NCBI GenBank assembly: GCA_963805405.1
Contig: CAWDUC010000010.1
Span: 1-64,000 of the forward strand
From: JAEUMG01 sp963805405
Lineage (GTDB): Bacteria; Pseudomonadota; Alphaproteobacteria; Rhizobiales; Aestuariivirgaceae
Reading direction: 5' to 3'
DNA: 64,000 bases
The position numbers and the translations under genes were made by a program. The notes beneath the pieces were generated by a model. That model did no database searches and was not told the DNA's origin. It was given only the letters and a program-made list of their open reading frames with translations. Numbering within the stretch: position 1 is the stretch's first letter; each line of letters starts with the position of its first letter. Positions 37,269-46,962 of this stretch are shown one piece after another.

Positions 37269-37611
37269 TCAAGTGCGCTTGTAGACATCATCATAGCGGA
37301 TGATGTCGTCTTCGCCGAGATAGTCGCCGAATTGTACTTCGATCACCGCGACCTCGTCCTTGCCGAAATTCTCGAGCCGGTGCTTGGCGCCTTGCGGAAT
37401 ATCGATCGATTGCGCGCGCGTATATTCTTTGACGCTGTCATTGACAGTCACCGTCGCGGTGCCGTTCACCACCGTCCAGTGCTCGCCGCGGTGCTTATGG
37501 CTCTGCAGTGAGAGGCGCCCGCCCGGCTTTAACCACGATGCGCTTCACCTTGAAGCCCGGCTGCTCGTCGAGAACATGAAATGCCCCCCAGGGCCGTTCC
37601 TCGCTGTACAT
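37269..37611 (-). CDS. Mannose-6-phosphate isomerase-type cupin (frameshifted)
   Basis: A single-domain cupin of about 114 residues. The N-terminal frame reads RPWGAFHVLDEQPGFKVKRI; after a one-base shift near 37535 it continues SLQSHKHRGEHWTVVNGTA with the metal-binding His/Glu set, then IPQGAKHRLENFG and VQFGDYLGEDDIIR. This corresponds to the C-terminal isomerase domain of type II phosphomannose isomerase/guanylyltransferase proteins. Together with the ROK kinase it would interconvert phosphorylated hexoses. Confidence 0.85.
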
Positions 37612-37632
37612 GGTTTGATACTCCGCGAACTC

Positions 37633-38441
37633 TCAATTGTCCCACTTCGGCGCCCAGCCCGACGGCGAGATCAAGCGCCGGTTGCCCATGCTCACTTGCG
37701 TGATCGCATCCATGTCGGCTTGCGACAGGACGAGATCGAGCGCCCGCAGATTGGACTGCGCATTCTCGCGCTTCGTCGTCATCGGGATCGCCACGACATC
37801 CTGCTGCATGATCCAGGCGAGCGCCACTTCCGAGGCTGGCCGCTTAAACGATAGCCGATCTCCTGGATGACCTTGTTCTTCATCGCTTCGCCGCGACCCA
37901 AGGGACAATAGGCCATCAACGCCATGCCAAGCCTTGCGGCTTCCGCCTTTACGCGCGCCTGATCGATCAAAGGATGAAACTCGACCTGGTTGGCGATGAG
38001 CGCATGGGCGGTGCGTGCTTGTGCCCGCTGCATCATCGCGATGGTGAAATTGCTCACCCCGATCGCCTTCGCGAAGCCGCGCTCCTTCGCTTCGATGAGG
38101 AGATCCACTGCCGTGTCGAAATGCTTGTCCGCGGGTGGCCAATGGATGAGGAGAAGGTCGACGGGGCCGCCAAGATGCGCGATCGACCGCTCGACCGAAG
38201 TAAGAAAGCGATCGGCGCCGATATTGCCCGGATCGACCTTGGTGACGATGTAAAGATCCTGACGCTGGATGCCGGAGCGTTGAAGCGCGCGGCCGACCTC
38301 GGCCTCGTTGCCATACATTTGCGCCGTGTCGACATGCCGGAAACCGAGTTCGAGGGCTGTTGCGATCGCCCGGTCGGCCTCATCGCTCGACAAGGGATAG
38401 GTGCCGAAGCCCAGGATCGGGATGCCGTTGACGCGCTTCAT
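37633..38441 (-). CDS. Aldo/keto reductase (frameshifted)
   Basis: About 269 residues, TIM-barrel NADPH-dependent reductase. The catalytic tetrad is visible: Asp38 and Tyr43 in HVDTAQMYGNE, Lys68 in IVTKVD and His100 in LLIHWPP. Further motifs are IGVSNF and the C-terminal cofactor segment IPMTTKRENAQSN. The frame changes at about 37845-37855. It reduces a sugar or keto compound; probably co-transcribed with the cupin and ROK genes. Confidence 0.92.
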
Positions 38442-38509
38442 GGCAATGTCTGCGTGGTTGCGTTGGCGCCGTTATCGCGCGGCGCTGACATGCTGGCAAC
38501 AGCAGGAGG

Positions 38510-39124
38510 CTAGTCGCCGACCTTCTCGTTTGGATAGACGCCCCACAGCATCGTTTGTTCTATCCAGCCTTCATAGCCGCTGACCGAGATCTGGCACCAG
38601 GTGCCGCTGCAATCCTCGATCTCGGCGACGACGCCCGAATTGACCTTGGCGATCAGCCCGCCTTCGAGACCTGCGGCGGAATACATCGGAATCGCATCGC
38701 CCTTTCGCCAGGGCGCCACCAATGCGGTACGCTTGCCAGCGAGCATGCTCTGATAGACCCAGCCCTCTTCGCCATCATTGTCGCGAATGCGCCGCCAATT
38801 CTCGAATTCGGCGACGATCTCGACCGGCAGGCCGCGGCGTTGGAACACCCAGGCGACCTGATGCTCGCTGGCCGGCCCGCGCCGGACATTGACCTTTTCG
38901 GCCTTGAGCGAAACGAAGCGCGGTAACGGCAATCCCGTGGCGCCGACCACCACATCCGGGCGTCCCAGCGAGGCAGTGATTTCGCCTGCCGCCGGTTCGG
39001 CGGTGGCGACACCCGAATTTCTCTTTGAAAACAACGCGTAGGCCGTGGCGAGAGCAATCGCGAGACAGCTCACAGCCATCGTCACGGAGCCGATCCGGCG
39101 CATGATCGACCGCGAATCACTCAT
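38510..39124 (-). CDS. Membrane-anchored bacterial SH3-domain protein
   Basis: 204 residues, intact. One N-terminal membrane helix (about 13-32) is followed by two SH3-like units: EKVNVRRGPASEHQVAWVF through DGEEGWVYQSMLAG, and SAAGLEGGLIAKVNSG through YEGWIEQTMLWG. Such DUF1058-type proteins are periplasmic and may bind peptidoglycan; a role is not established. Confidence 0.87.
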   Translation of the reverse strand: MSDSRSIMRRIGSVTMAVSCLAIALATAYALFSKRNSGVATAEPAAGEITASLGRPDVVVGATGLPLPRFVSLKAEKVNVRRGPASEHQVAWVFQRRGLPVEIVAEFENWRRIRDNDGEEGWVYQSMLAGKRTALVAPWRKGDAIPMYSAAGLEGGLIAKVNSGVVAEIEDCSGTWCQISVSGYEGWIEQTMLWGVYPNEKVGD

Positions 39125-39395
39125 TTGCGCTACCCCAAGGACCCACCCTTGTTCCCCGTCTCAAGCCGCTCCGCCAATCCCCTGAGCCGCCAGACCTCAC
39201 CAAACCCTGCCACGCAAATGCGTCAACCCGATGGCTGCCGCATTCTTCCCGGCTAAGGCTGTACAGTCCGCCCGATCATGCCCTAGACACCGAAGCCAGT
39301 CTAGAAGAGCCTCAGGTAGTACCCAAGGCACCCATGGCCGAACCCTGGGCCTTCAGGGTTAAGGATGCGTCAAGAACGGCGGGCGAGGAAAACCC
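39125..39395. other. Intergenic promoter region with a small hairpin
   Basis: A 271-bp gap between the divergent SH3 and hydroxyacid dehydrogenase genes; no gene seen. AACCCTG (39341-39347) and CAGGGTT (39354-39360) form a hairpin about 36 bases before the dehydrogenase ATG, possibly in its leader. Confidence 0.4.
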
Positions 39396-40385
39396 ATGAC
39401 CAAAAGAAAACCCCTGGTGATTGTCACCCGCAAATTGCCCGACGTTGTTGAGACCCGCATGCGCGAGCTGTTCAATACCAGGCTTAACGACGCCGACCAG
39501 CCGCTCTCGAAGGCAGAACTCGTCGAGGCCGTGAAGCAGGCCGAAGTCCTGGTTCCGACCGTCACCGACCGCATCGACAAGACGATCCTCGCCCAGGCCG
39601 GCGAGCAGTTGCAGCTGATCGCCAATTTCGGCAATGGCGTCGACAATATCGATGTCGAGACCGCGGTCGCCCGCGGTATTACCGTCACCAACACGCCGGG
39701 CGTGCTCACCGAAGACACTGCCGACATGACCATGGCCTTGATCCTTGCCGTTTCGCGCCGTCTGATCGAGGGTGCGCAGGTCATCGGCCCGGACAATACT
39801 TGGCAGGGTTGGTCGCCGACCTGGATGCTCGGCTCGCGCATCTGGGGCAAGCGTTTGGGCATCATCGGCATGGGGCGCATCGGTTCGGCGCTCGCCCGCC
39901 GCGCCAAGGCCTTCGGACTCCAGATCCACTATCACAACCGGAAGCCTGTCGCTTCCGTCCTCGAGGAAGAGCTTGAAGCGACCTATTGGGAAAGCCTCGA
40001 CCAGATGCTCGCCCGCATGGACATCATCTCGGTCAACTGCCCGCACACCCCCGCGACCTATCATCTGCTCTCGGCACGGCGTCTCAAATTGCTGCGTCCC
40101 GTCGCCATCATCGTCAACACGGCGCGTGGCGAGATCATCGACGAGAACGCACTCGCGCGCATGCTGGAGGCGGGCGAGCTCGGCGGTGCCGGCCTCGATG
40201 TCTTCGAGCATGAACCAGCGGTCAATCCGCGGCTTCTCAAGTCGAAGCGCACCGTATTGTTGCCGCATATGAGTTCGGCGACCATCGAAGGTCGCATCGA
40301 CATGGGCGAGAAGGTGATCATCAACATCAAGACCTGGGTCGACGGCCACAAGCCGCCCGACCGCGTCCTGCCTGCGATGCTTTAA
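39396..40385 (+). CDS. D-isomer 2-hydroxyacid dehydrogenase (glyoxylate/hydroxypyruvate reductase type)
   Basis: 329 residues, intact. NAD-binding GMGRIGSALARRAKAFG, the substrate Arg in VNTARGEIID, the Glu in DVFEHEPAV and the catalytic His in LLPHMSSAT are all present. It most resembles the D-glycerate dehydrogenase/glyoxylate reductase group of alphaproteobacteria (NFGNGVDNIDV, NTPGVLTEDTADM). It would reduce glyoxylate or hydroxypyruvate. No regulator or pathway partner lies next to it. Confidence 0.93.
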   Translation: MTKRKPLVIVTRKLPDVVETRMRELFNTRLNDADQPLSKAELVEAVKQAEVLVPTVTDRIDKTILAQAGEQLQLIANFGNGVDNIDVETAVARGITVTNTPGVLTEDTADMTMALILAVSRRLIEGAQVIGPDNTWQGWSPTWMLGSRIWGKRLGIIGMGRIGSALARRAKAFGLQIHYHNRKPVASVLEEELEATYWESLDQMLARMDIISVNCPHTPATYHLLSARRLKLLRPVAIIVNTARGEIIDENALARMLEAGELGGAGLDVFEHEPAVNPRLLKSKRTVLLPHMSSATIEGRIDMGEKVIINIKTWVDGHKPPDRVLPAML

Positions 40386-40434
40386 TACTTACGATCCCTG
40401 TCTCAATGCAAGGGCATTGGGAGAAAGAAGTACA

Positions 40435-41508
40435 TTAGTCTCTCTTTTCCGGATCGGGATCAGCTTCGGTCCCGGCGGCAGGAGTATCGGGCGCCGTAGG
40501 TTCGGTTGGTGTCTCGGCTGGCGCATCAGACTCGGCCCTTGCTGCGGGCTCGACCTTCGCTTGCGTATGGATGCGTACGCGCTTCACCCGTCTCGGATCG
40601 GAATCGATGATCTCGAATTCGATACCGCTCGGATGCCGGATCAATTCGCCGCGCACCGGAACGCGCCCCGCCATCGAGAAGATCAGCCCGCCCAAAGTAT
40701 CGGCGTCCTCCTCGCGCTCTTCGGGGAGGAAATCGACTTTCAGAAGCTTTTCGAGTTCCTCGATATCGACGCGGCCATCGGCGACATAGACGCCGTTCTC
40801 ACCGCCTCGCACCAGGTTCTCATCGGTGTCGTGCTCATCCGAAATGTCGCCGACGATCTCCTCGACGAGGTCCTCGATCGATACCAATCCGTCCGTGCCG
40901 CCATACTCGTCGACGACGATGGCGAGATGGATATGGCTTGCCTGCATTTTGATGAGGAGTTCGGGCGCCGGCATCGAGGGCGGCACGAACAGAAGATCGC
41001 GCGTCAGTCCTGCCTGTTTGATGCCGAGCGACAATTCACCGCCGGTGAGCGAGAAGCCAGGCGCTGCGGGCTTGGCAGCCGCCGTCTTGCCGGTGCGTTT
41101 TTTCTGGCCGCTCCGTTGCGCCATCCAGCGCAAAAGATCCTTCACATGGATGAAGCCTGCGATGTCGTCGAGCGTCTCGTGATAGATCGGCACGCGGGAA
41201 TGATTGGCGTCGATGAAGGTCTCGAGCAGGCTGCGGATATTCGCCGTATCCTCGAGCGCCACGATATCGGCCCGCGGCACCATCACATCTTCGACCCGCA
41301 TGTCTGCGAATTCGATGATGTTGAGCATCATCGAGCGGGCTTCATCGGCAATCTGCGATTCGCCGTCGCTGCCGGAATGCGTGTCGATAACGTTTTGCAG
41401 GCTTTCCTGGAAGGAACTGTCGCGGCCCGCGCCGAAACGCTGTTTCAGTTGGTGCCACAAGCCCGAACGGCGCTGCGATCTGCCATTCGACGGCGGTTGC
41501 GAACTCAC
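40435..41508 (-). CDS. TlyC/CorC-type CBS-domain protein
   Basis: 357 residues, intact. Two CBS domains (VEDVMVPRADIVAL through IAGFIHVKDLL, and VDEYGGTDGLVSIEDLVEEIVGDI) are followed by a CorC_HlyC domain with DGRVDIEELEKLL and DADTLGGLIFSMAGR. The acidic Pro/Glu-rich tail is typical of rhizobial forms. There is no DUF21 membrane domain, so it is cytoplasmic. Proposed roles are in magnesium/cobalt efflux or, by its name, haemolysis. It overlaps the ybeY stop (ATGA). Confidence 0.93.
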   Translation of the reverse strand: MSSQPPSNGRSQRRSGLWHQLKQRFGAGRDSSFQESLQNVIDTHSGSDGESQIADEARSMMLNIIEFADMRVEDVMVPRADIVALEDTANIRSLLETFIDANHSRVPIYHETLDDIAGFIHVKDLLRWMAQRSGQKKRTGKTAAAKPAAPGFSLTGGELSLGIKQAGLTRDLLFVPPSMPAPELLIKMQASHIHLAIVVDEYGGTDGLVSIEDLVEEIVGDISDEHDTDENLVRGGENGVYVADGRVDIEELEKLLKVDFLPEEREEDADTLGGLIFSMAGRVPVRGELIRHPSGIEFEIIDSDPRRVKRVRIHTQAKVEPAARAESDAPAETPTEPTAPDTPAAGTEADPDPEKRD

Positions 41509-41984
41509 GAGCGCACCTCACTTGTGTAAGGATCGGCAATGCCGAGACCGGTCAAGATCGCGACCTCGTGCGCTTCCATGACTTGCGCCTCGGCATCGCT
41601 CATGTGATCGAAGCCGGCAAGATGAAGCAGGCCGTGGACGAGGAGATGGCTCGTATGGGCGGCAAGCGATTTCTCCTGCTCCTCCGCCTCGCGCGCCACC
41701 ACGCCGAAGGCGAGCGCAATGTCGCCGAGATGCCGCGGCGCATCCGGTTCGGCAAATCTCGGCACCGAAGGAAAGGAAAGAACATTGGTCGGGCCTTGCT
41801 TGCCGCGCCAGGTGCGGTTGAGTTCGGCAACCGTTTCGTCATCGCTGAACAGGATCGTCGTCTCCAAGGGCTCGGCACCGAAATCGACACGGCGCACGCA
41901 TTGATCGGCAATGCGTTGCGCTTGTGCGTCGAGATTGTCTATCGCCAGCCATGACGGATCGTCGATATCGATCGAAACCTTCAT
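41505..41984 (-). CDS. ybeY: Endoribonuclease YbeY (rRNA maturation)
   Basis: 159 residues, intact. The zinc motif HGLLHLAGFDH (H-x3-H-x5-H) and the family segment LNRTWRGKQGPTNVLSFP are present. YbeY acts in 16S rRNA 3' processing and late 70S quality control. Overlaps by ATGA both phoH upstream and tlyC downstream, a conserved trio. Confidence 0.96.
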   Translation of the reverse strand: MKVSIDIDDPSWLAIDNLDAQAQRIADQCVRRVDFGAEPLETTILFSDDETVAELNRTWRGKQGPTNVLSFPSVPRFAEPDAPRHLGDIALAFGVVAREAEEQEKSLAAHTSHLLVHGLLHLAGFDHMSDAEAQVMEAHEVAILTGLGIADPYTSEVRS

Positions 41985-42988
41985 TTCGTCTTGGTGCTAC
42001 GGTCGCTCGCAAGTTTGCGATCATAGGCCGCAACGATCCGCCCGACCAGTGCATGGCGAACGATGTCGGCGTTGGTGAAGGCGACATGGCCGATTCCGGT
42101 CACACCCTTCAACGTCGCGACTGCATCCGACAAGCCGGACTGCGTGCCGGGCGGCAGGTCGGCCTGTGTCGGGTCGCCGGTCACCACCATGCGGCTGTTT
42201 TCGCCAAGCCGCGTCAGAAACATCTTCATCTGCGGCGGCGTCGTATTCTGCGCTTCATCGAGAATGACGAAGGCCGAAGCCAAGGTTCGACCGCGCATGA
42301 AGGCAAGCGGCGCTATTTCGATCGCCCCTTCGGCAAGTCCTTTGGCGACGAGCGCGTGCGGCATGACATCGTAGAGTGCGTCATAAAGCGGCCGCAGATA
42401 GGGATCGATCTTCTCTTTCATATCGCCGGGAAGAAACCCTAATCGCTCGCCGGCTTCGACGGCGGGGCGCGACAGGATGATCCGGTCGATCTCGCCATTC
42501 ATCAGGGCTTCCGCCGCGCAGGCGACCGCCAGATAGGTTTTGCCGGTGCCGGCCGGGCCGGTGCCGAAGACGAGTTCGTGGTGACGGATCGCCTCGACAT
42601 AATCCTTCTGGGCCGGCGTTCTCGGAATGACGGTCTTGCGGCGCGTGCGCACCGCGGATTTGTCATGGGGAGCTTTCTCGCCAGCGGCGAGGCTCATGCG
42701 CACGGCGCCCTCGACGTCGCCGCGCTGGATATCATGGCCCTGGCGGGCGCGGTTGTAGAGCGAGGCAAGTACCGATCGGGCGCTGGCGCAGGCTTCCTCC
42801 GAGCCCCTGACCGCCACGCGATTGCCGCGCGGCGTGAGAGCGACGCCGAGTTTGTTCTCGATGAGCGCCAAATGCTCGTCATGCTCGCCGAAGACCGAGG
42901 CGAGCAGGCGATTGTCATCGAAGGTGAGGGTGAGAAGGTCTTGGGTGTTGGGATTGCGCCCGGCCTTGGCGCCGGCAAGCTCATGCAA
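41981..42988 (-). CDS. phoH: PhoH-like ATPase
   Basis: 335 residues, intact. Walker A GPAGTGKTYLAVACA and Walker B AFVILDEAQNTTPPQM, with a KH-like N-terminal part and the SRPAVEAGERLGFLPGD segment. PhoH proteins are cytoplasmic ATPases linked to RNA metabolism. The gene is coupled to ybeY and follows miaB. Confidence 0.95.
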   Translation of the reverse strand: MHELAGAKAGRNPNTQDLLTLTFDDNRLLASVFGEHDEHLALIENKLGVALTPRGNRVAVRGSEEACASARSVLASLYNRARQGHDIQRGDVEGAVRMSLAAGEKAPHDKSAVRTRRKTVIPRTPAQKDYVEAIRHHELVFGTGPAGTGKTYLAVACAAEALMNGEIDRIILSRPAVEAGERLGFLPGDMKEKIDPYLRPLYDALYDVMPHALVAKGLAEGAIEIAPLAFMRGRTLASAFVILDEAQNTTPPQMKMFLTRLGENSRMVVTGDPTQADLPPGTQSGLSDAVATLKGVTGIGHVAFTNADIVRHALVGRIVAAYDRKLASDRSTKTK

Positions 42989-43002
42989 GCTGACTTTGGG
43001 AT

Positions 43003-44414
43003 TTAAAGGGCTGCTGCTCCTTCTGTTGCCGCCCGGCGCCGGAGACGAGAATCATCGTCCCTGGCTCGAATATGGGCTGAAAGGCCGTTGGGGCCAACCG
43101 TCTCGATCTCGGCTTCAACAATATCGCCAATGGCGTGGCCGAGGGCTTCGGCATGCACCGCCTGGAGATAGGGGGAGCGCCCGCCAAGCTGGCCCGGACG
43201 CCGTCCTGTCTTCTCCAGGAGAATGCTCATGCGCCGGCCGATGCAGGCCTGGTTGAAATCCATGCGCTGGCGATCGAGCAGCGACTGGAGGCGGGCCAAT
43301 CTCTCGGCCTTCACGGGCTCCGGCACTTGACCGGCATGCCGGCGGCGGGCGTGCCCGGACGCGGCGAATATTTGAACGAGAAGGCGCGCGGCATAACCGA
43401 CTCGCGGATCAGATCGAGCGTATCCTCGAAATCCTTGTCGGTCTCGCCGGGAAGCCGACGATGAAATCACCGGAAAGCGCCAGGTCGGGCGCGTGCCGCA
43501 CCTATGCGGTCGATCAGGTCGAAATAGGCTTGCCGCATCGTGCCTGCGGTTCATGGCGCGCAAAATGCTGGTCGCGAGCCGGACTGCACCGGCAGGTGCA
43601 GATAAGGCATGACTTCGGGCTGTCGCCGTGCGCGTCGATCAGGTCCTGACCCATGTCGTGCGGATGGGAGGTCATGTAGCGAAGGCGATCGATAGCCTCG
43701 ATATCGGCCAGGGCGTACATGAGCTTCGCCAGCGAAACGGCTCGCCCCTCGTCATCGAGGCCGCTGATAGGCATTGACGTTCTGGCCGAGAAGCGTGATT
43801 TCGCGCACGCCCTTGGCGGCGAGCTTTCGCGCTTCGTCAACGATCTGGCGGACCGGGACGCGAAAATTCGGCGCCGCGCGTATAGGGCACCACACAGAAG
43901 GTGCAGAACTTGTCGCAGCCTTCCTGCACGGTGAGGAAGGCGGTCACCGGGCCGGGCCGGCGCGGGCCGGCCGTCAAAGCGCGTCGAACTTGGCTTCGGC
44001 GCGAAATCGGTCGACCAGGCCCGCTTCGCCGCTTCGAGCGCTTGCGAGCAGTTCCGGCAGCTGGTGATAGGCCTGCGGGCCGACGACCAGATCGACCGCC
44101 GGGGCGCGGCGGATGATTTCCTGGCCTTCGGCCTGGGCGACGCAGCCGGCGACGGCGATGGTCATGCTGGCCCTCGCCACGCGCTTCGTTTTCTTCAGCG
44201 CAGCGCGCAGGCGGCCGATCTCGGAATAGACCTTCTCGGCGGCTTTTTCGCGGATATGGCAGGTATTGAGCAGGACGAGATCGGCCTCCTCAGGCCTTCC
44301 GTCGTCGACATAGCCTAGCGGCGCCAGGATATCGACCATGCGCTCGCTGTCATAGACGTTCATCTGACAGCCATAGGTCTTGATGAACAGTTTTTTGCCG
44401 GTGGGCGTCCTCAT
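43003..44414 (-). CDS. miaB: tRNA-2-methylthio-N6-dimethylallyladenosine synthase MiaB (at least six frameshifts)
   Basis: Radical-SAM methylthiotransferase that modifies A37 of tRNAs. The intact N-terminal frame (43974-44414) has FIKTYGCQMNVYDSERM, LLNTCHIREKA and AVAGCVAQAEG, the three auxiliary-cluster cysteines. The next frame has the radical-SAM triad CDKFCTFC. Later pieces read LLGQNVNAY, RLRYMTSHPHDM and VEAEIETVGPNGL in different frames. Dropping one T in the TTT at about 43976 and one C near 43858 repairs the first breaks. Total extent, about 470 codons, fits the family. Confidence 0.88.
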
Positions 44415-44416
44415 TT

Positions 44417-45226
44417 CTAGCTCTGGTCTAGCCGATTTCCTGGTGGCTGTGAACCGGCCTCCCCAACCTTGCCGTTAAGCGCCGCAATTAACCCTTTCCT
44501 AACGACATCCTCGGCCTTGCGGGCCAGCACCTTGCGTCCGCCCTCGGCCGAAACCGTCATCGGCGGGTGGAATATGACCGTGACCTCGATCGGCCCCGTG
44601 ACCAGCGCCTCCCAGAGATGGCCCGGCAATTCCATGTCGCCATACCAGGCGTAAAATGGCCGCCGCCGCCGCGTCATCGGCAGGCCCCAATGGCCGTCAT
44701 AGGCGAGCGTCACCGGCTGCACGATGAGGCCGTCGGTCTCGGCACTGGCAAAGAATGAACTGCGGAACGGCAATACGCGATTGCCGTCGGTCGATGTCCC
44801 TTCGGCAAAGAGCACGAGCGTGTCGCCGGCCTTGAGCCGCTCCTGGATTTCATCGCGCGACTCGCCCGTGGTATGACGGCGCTCACGATTGACGAAGACA
44901 CTGCGCTGCAATCGCGCCAGGCTTCCGAAAATGCCCCAGCCCGAGACCTCCTGCTTGGCGATGAAGGAGACCGGGAGTGCGGCGCTCAACACCGGGATGT
45001 CGAGCCATGAGACATGATTGGCGGCGATGAGACACGCCTGGTCCGGCCGCTCCCCGACGCATTTGACCTTGAGGCCTATGATACTTGCAACCTGACGGTG
45101 ATACCAATGCGGGAAGGTACGCGCATGGCGTGAGCCCGTCGCAACCAGGAGTTTCTGCACCGGCATGAGCGGAAGTGTGAGGACAGCGCAGCGTGCGAGG
45201 ATCGATGCCGCGCGCAAAGTACTCAA
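44417..45226 (-). CDS. plsC: 1-acyl-sn-glycerol-3-phosphate acyltransferase
   Basis: About 269 residues, membrane-associated acyltransferase of phospholipid synthesis. The start is taken as TTG 45226, overlapping the tsaB-rimI stop and preceded by AAGGAG. The HX4D box NHVSWLD, the FVNRERR segment and the substrate motif LFAEGTSTDG are all present. In rhizobia a similar gene may instead acylate lyso-ornithine lipid (OlsA); with olsB in the same window, that alternative should be kept open. Confidence 0.88.
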   Translation of the reverse strand: MSTLRAASILARCAVLTLPLMPVQKLLVATGSRHARTFPHWYHRQVASIIGLKVKCVGERPDQACLIAANHVSWLDIPVLSAALPVSFIAKQEVSGWGIFGSLARLQRSVFVNRERRHTTGESRDEIQERLKAGDTLVLFAEGTSTDGNRVLPFRSSFFASAETDGLIVQPVTLAYDGHWGLPMTRRRRPFYAWYGDMELPGHLWEALVTGPIEVTVIFHPPMTVSAEGGRKVLARKAEDVVRKGLIAALNGKVGEAGSQPPGNRLDQS

Positions 45227-46319
45227 GCCGGAATCTCCTTGCGCATGATCGCTGCATCCTCGCGCCGCCCATCGGCATGCTGGTAATAATCGCGCCGGCG
45301 CCCGACCCAAGCAAAGCCGAATTTGCGATAGAGCCCGAGCGCCGCATCATTCGAATCGGCAACCTCGATCAGGAGCCGCGCGGTCTTCTGCTGGCCGAGC
45401 AACTCGACCGCGGCATCGATCAATTGTGCACCGATCCCCCGCCGGCGCGAATCCGGTCGCGTGCCGATGCTGATGATTTCGGCTTCATCGCCGGCAATTC
45501 GCAGGAGCAGAAAGCCCAGGGCCTCGCCTTTCTGCTGCGCCATGACGCAAAAGGCGCCGGGCATGGCAAGGAGCCGTGCGATGTCGGCGATACCCCAGGC
45601 AATTTCGAAACAGGCGCCGTGAAGTTCAGATAGGCGCGCCGCGTCGTCGCCTTGCGCCAGGGCGATGTCGACTTGGACGCGCGGTCGCTTGGCATAGGAT
45701 TCAGCGAGATAAAGCGGTCGCAGCGGCATCGCATCGGGATGCGCGGCGATGAAAAGCGGCGCGAAATTCGCAGCAATGGGGATGTCGGATTCGGTGCGCG
45801 GTGTGAGATCGTCGCGATGGGCCATGGCGATGAGCGCTGCCTTGGCGCCGCCCATGACGGCGAGAGGGCCTTCGGGCAGCAAGTATGGGGCGTCTTCGAG
45901 CGCGATACGCCGCGGTGCGAGCAGCATTTCCTTTCCGCCATAGACGCCAAAATAGATGTGCCCTTGCCGCGCATCGGTCGCGACCACGACTGGCTCTGAT
46001 ACGTGGCCGGCATTGGCGGCGATCGCCTTCAAAGTATCAACGCCGATGACCGGCTTGTTCAGGGTCAGGGCCAGTCCCTTCGCGCAGGCGAGCCCAATGC
46101 GGATGCCGGTGAAGGTGCCGGGGCCAAGCGTGACGCCGATGCGATCGAGTTTCGCGGGCGATACGTCCGCTTCCGCCATGACATCGCGCAGCATCGGCGC
46201 GATTTCTCGGCCTGGCCACGCTCCATGCGCTCAAAACGATGTGACAACACGCCACGCGCGTCATCGAAGATTGCAGCCGAACAGGAATCGAGACTGCAAT
46301 CGAGAGCAAGGATGATCAT
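45223..46319 (-). CDS. TsaB-RimI fusion: tRNA t6A subunit plus ribosomal-protein-alanine acetyltransferase (one frameshift)
   Basis: One long frame (45223-46194) holds the end of TsaB and a full GNAT acetyltransferase with no stop between. TsaB part: ILALDCSLDSCSAAIFDD (other frame, break near 46200), GVTLGPGTFTGIRIGLA, VATDARQGHIYFGVY, PLRPLYLAESYAKRP. RimI part: ARLSELHGACF, GFLLLRIAGDEAEIISIGT, the acetyl-CoA loop RRRGIGAQLIDAA and ADSNDAALGLYRKFGF. TsaB supports TsaD in t6A37 formation; RimI acetylates the ribosomal protein S18 N-terminus. The two are usually separate adjacent genes. Confidence 0.87.
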
Positions 46320-46343
46320 GGACGCCGGGCGCTCACGCCCTGG

Positions 46344-46900
46344 TTAGACGGGACGGACTTCGCTCACTTCCGGAATGAAGTGGCGCAGCAGGTTCTCGAT
46401 GCCGTGCTTGAGCGTTGCGGTCGAACTCGGGCAACCGGAGCAGGAGCCCTTCATGTTGAGGAACACGACGCCATCGCGAAAGCCCTGGAAAGTGATGTCG
46501 CCGCCATCCTGGGCGACAGCCGGCCGGACCCGGCGTGTCGAGCAGATCCTTGATCGTCTTGACGATTTCCGTGTCGGCCTCATCGAAGTCTTCGTCGGCA
46601 GCTGGACTCCGCGGTGCCTCGTCGACCAGCACCGGCGCGCCGGACATGTAGTGTTCCATGATGACGCCGAGAATGGCTGGCTTCAGATGCTGCCATTCGC
46701 CGTCGTCCTTGCGTGACCGTGATGAAATCCTGCCCAGAAACACGCCCGAAACGCCAGCGATAGCAAACAGCCGCTGAGCCAGGGGCGAGTTCGGCTGCGT
46801 CGACTGGCGCGGAAATCGAGGGGACCGCCGGGCATCACCGGCTTGCCCGGAATGAATTCAAGGTCGCAGGGTTAGGCGTGGCTTCGGTCTGAATGAACAT
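46344..46900 (-). CDS. nfuA: NfuA/NifU-type Fe-S scaffold protein (frameshifted)
   Basis: About 187 residues. N-terminal MFIQTEATPNP matches the Nfu_N domain; the C-terminal NifU domain has VAQDGGDITFQGF and the cluster-binding CSGC in GSCSGCPSSTATL. The frame changes between these pieces (around 46520 and near 46730-46800). It accepts and transfers [4Fe-4S] clusters. It lies between trpS and tsaB, the usual order in this group. Confidence 0.9.
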
Positions 46901-46962
46901 GTGTAATGCCTTTTCGACTTGGGTAATACACCAGATATGGCGTCAGTCTTGAGAATGCAATT

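Noticed and set aside
39312..40349. A 345-codon open frame on the minus strand
   Set aside because: Antisense to the intact hydroxyacid dehydrogenase, which has all catalytic motifs.
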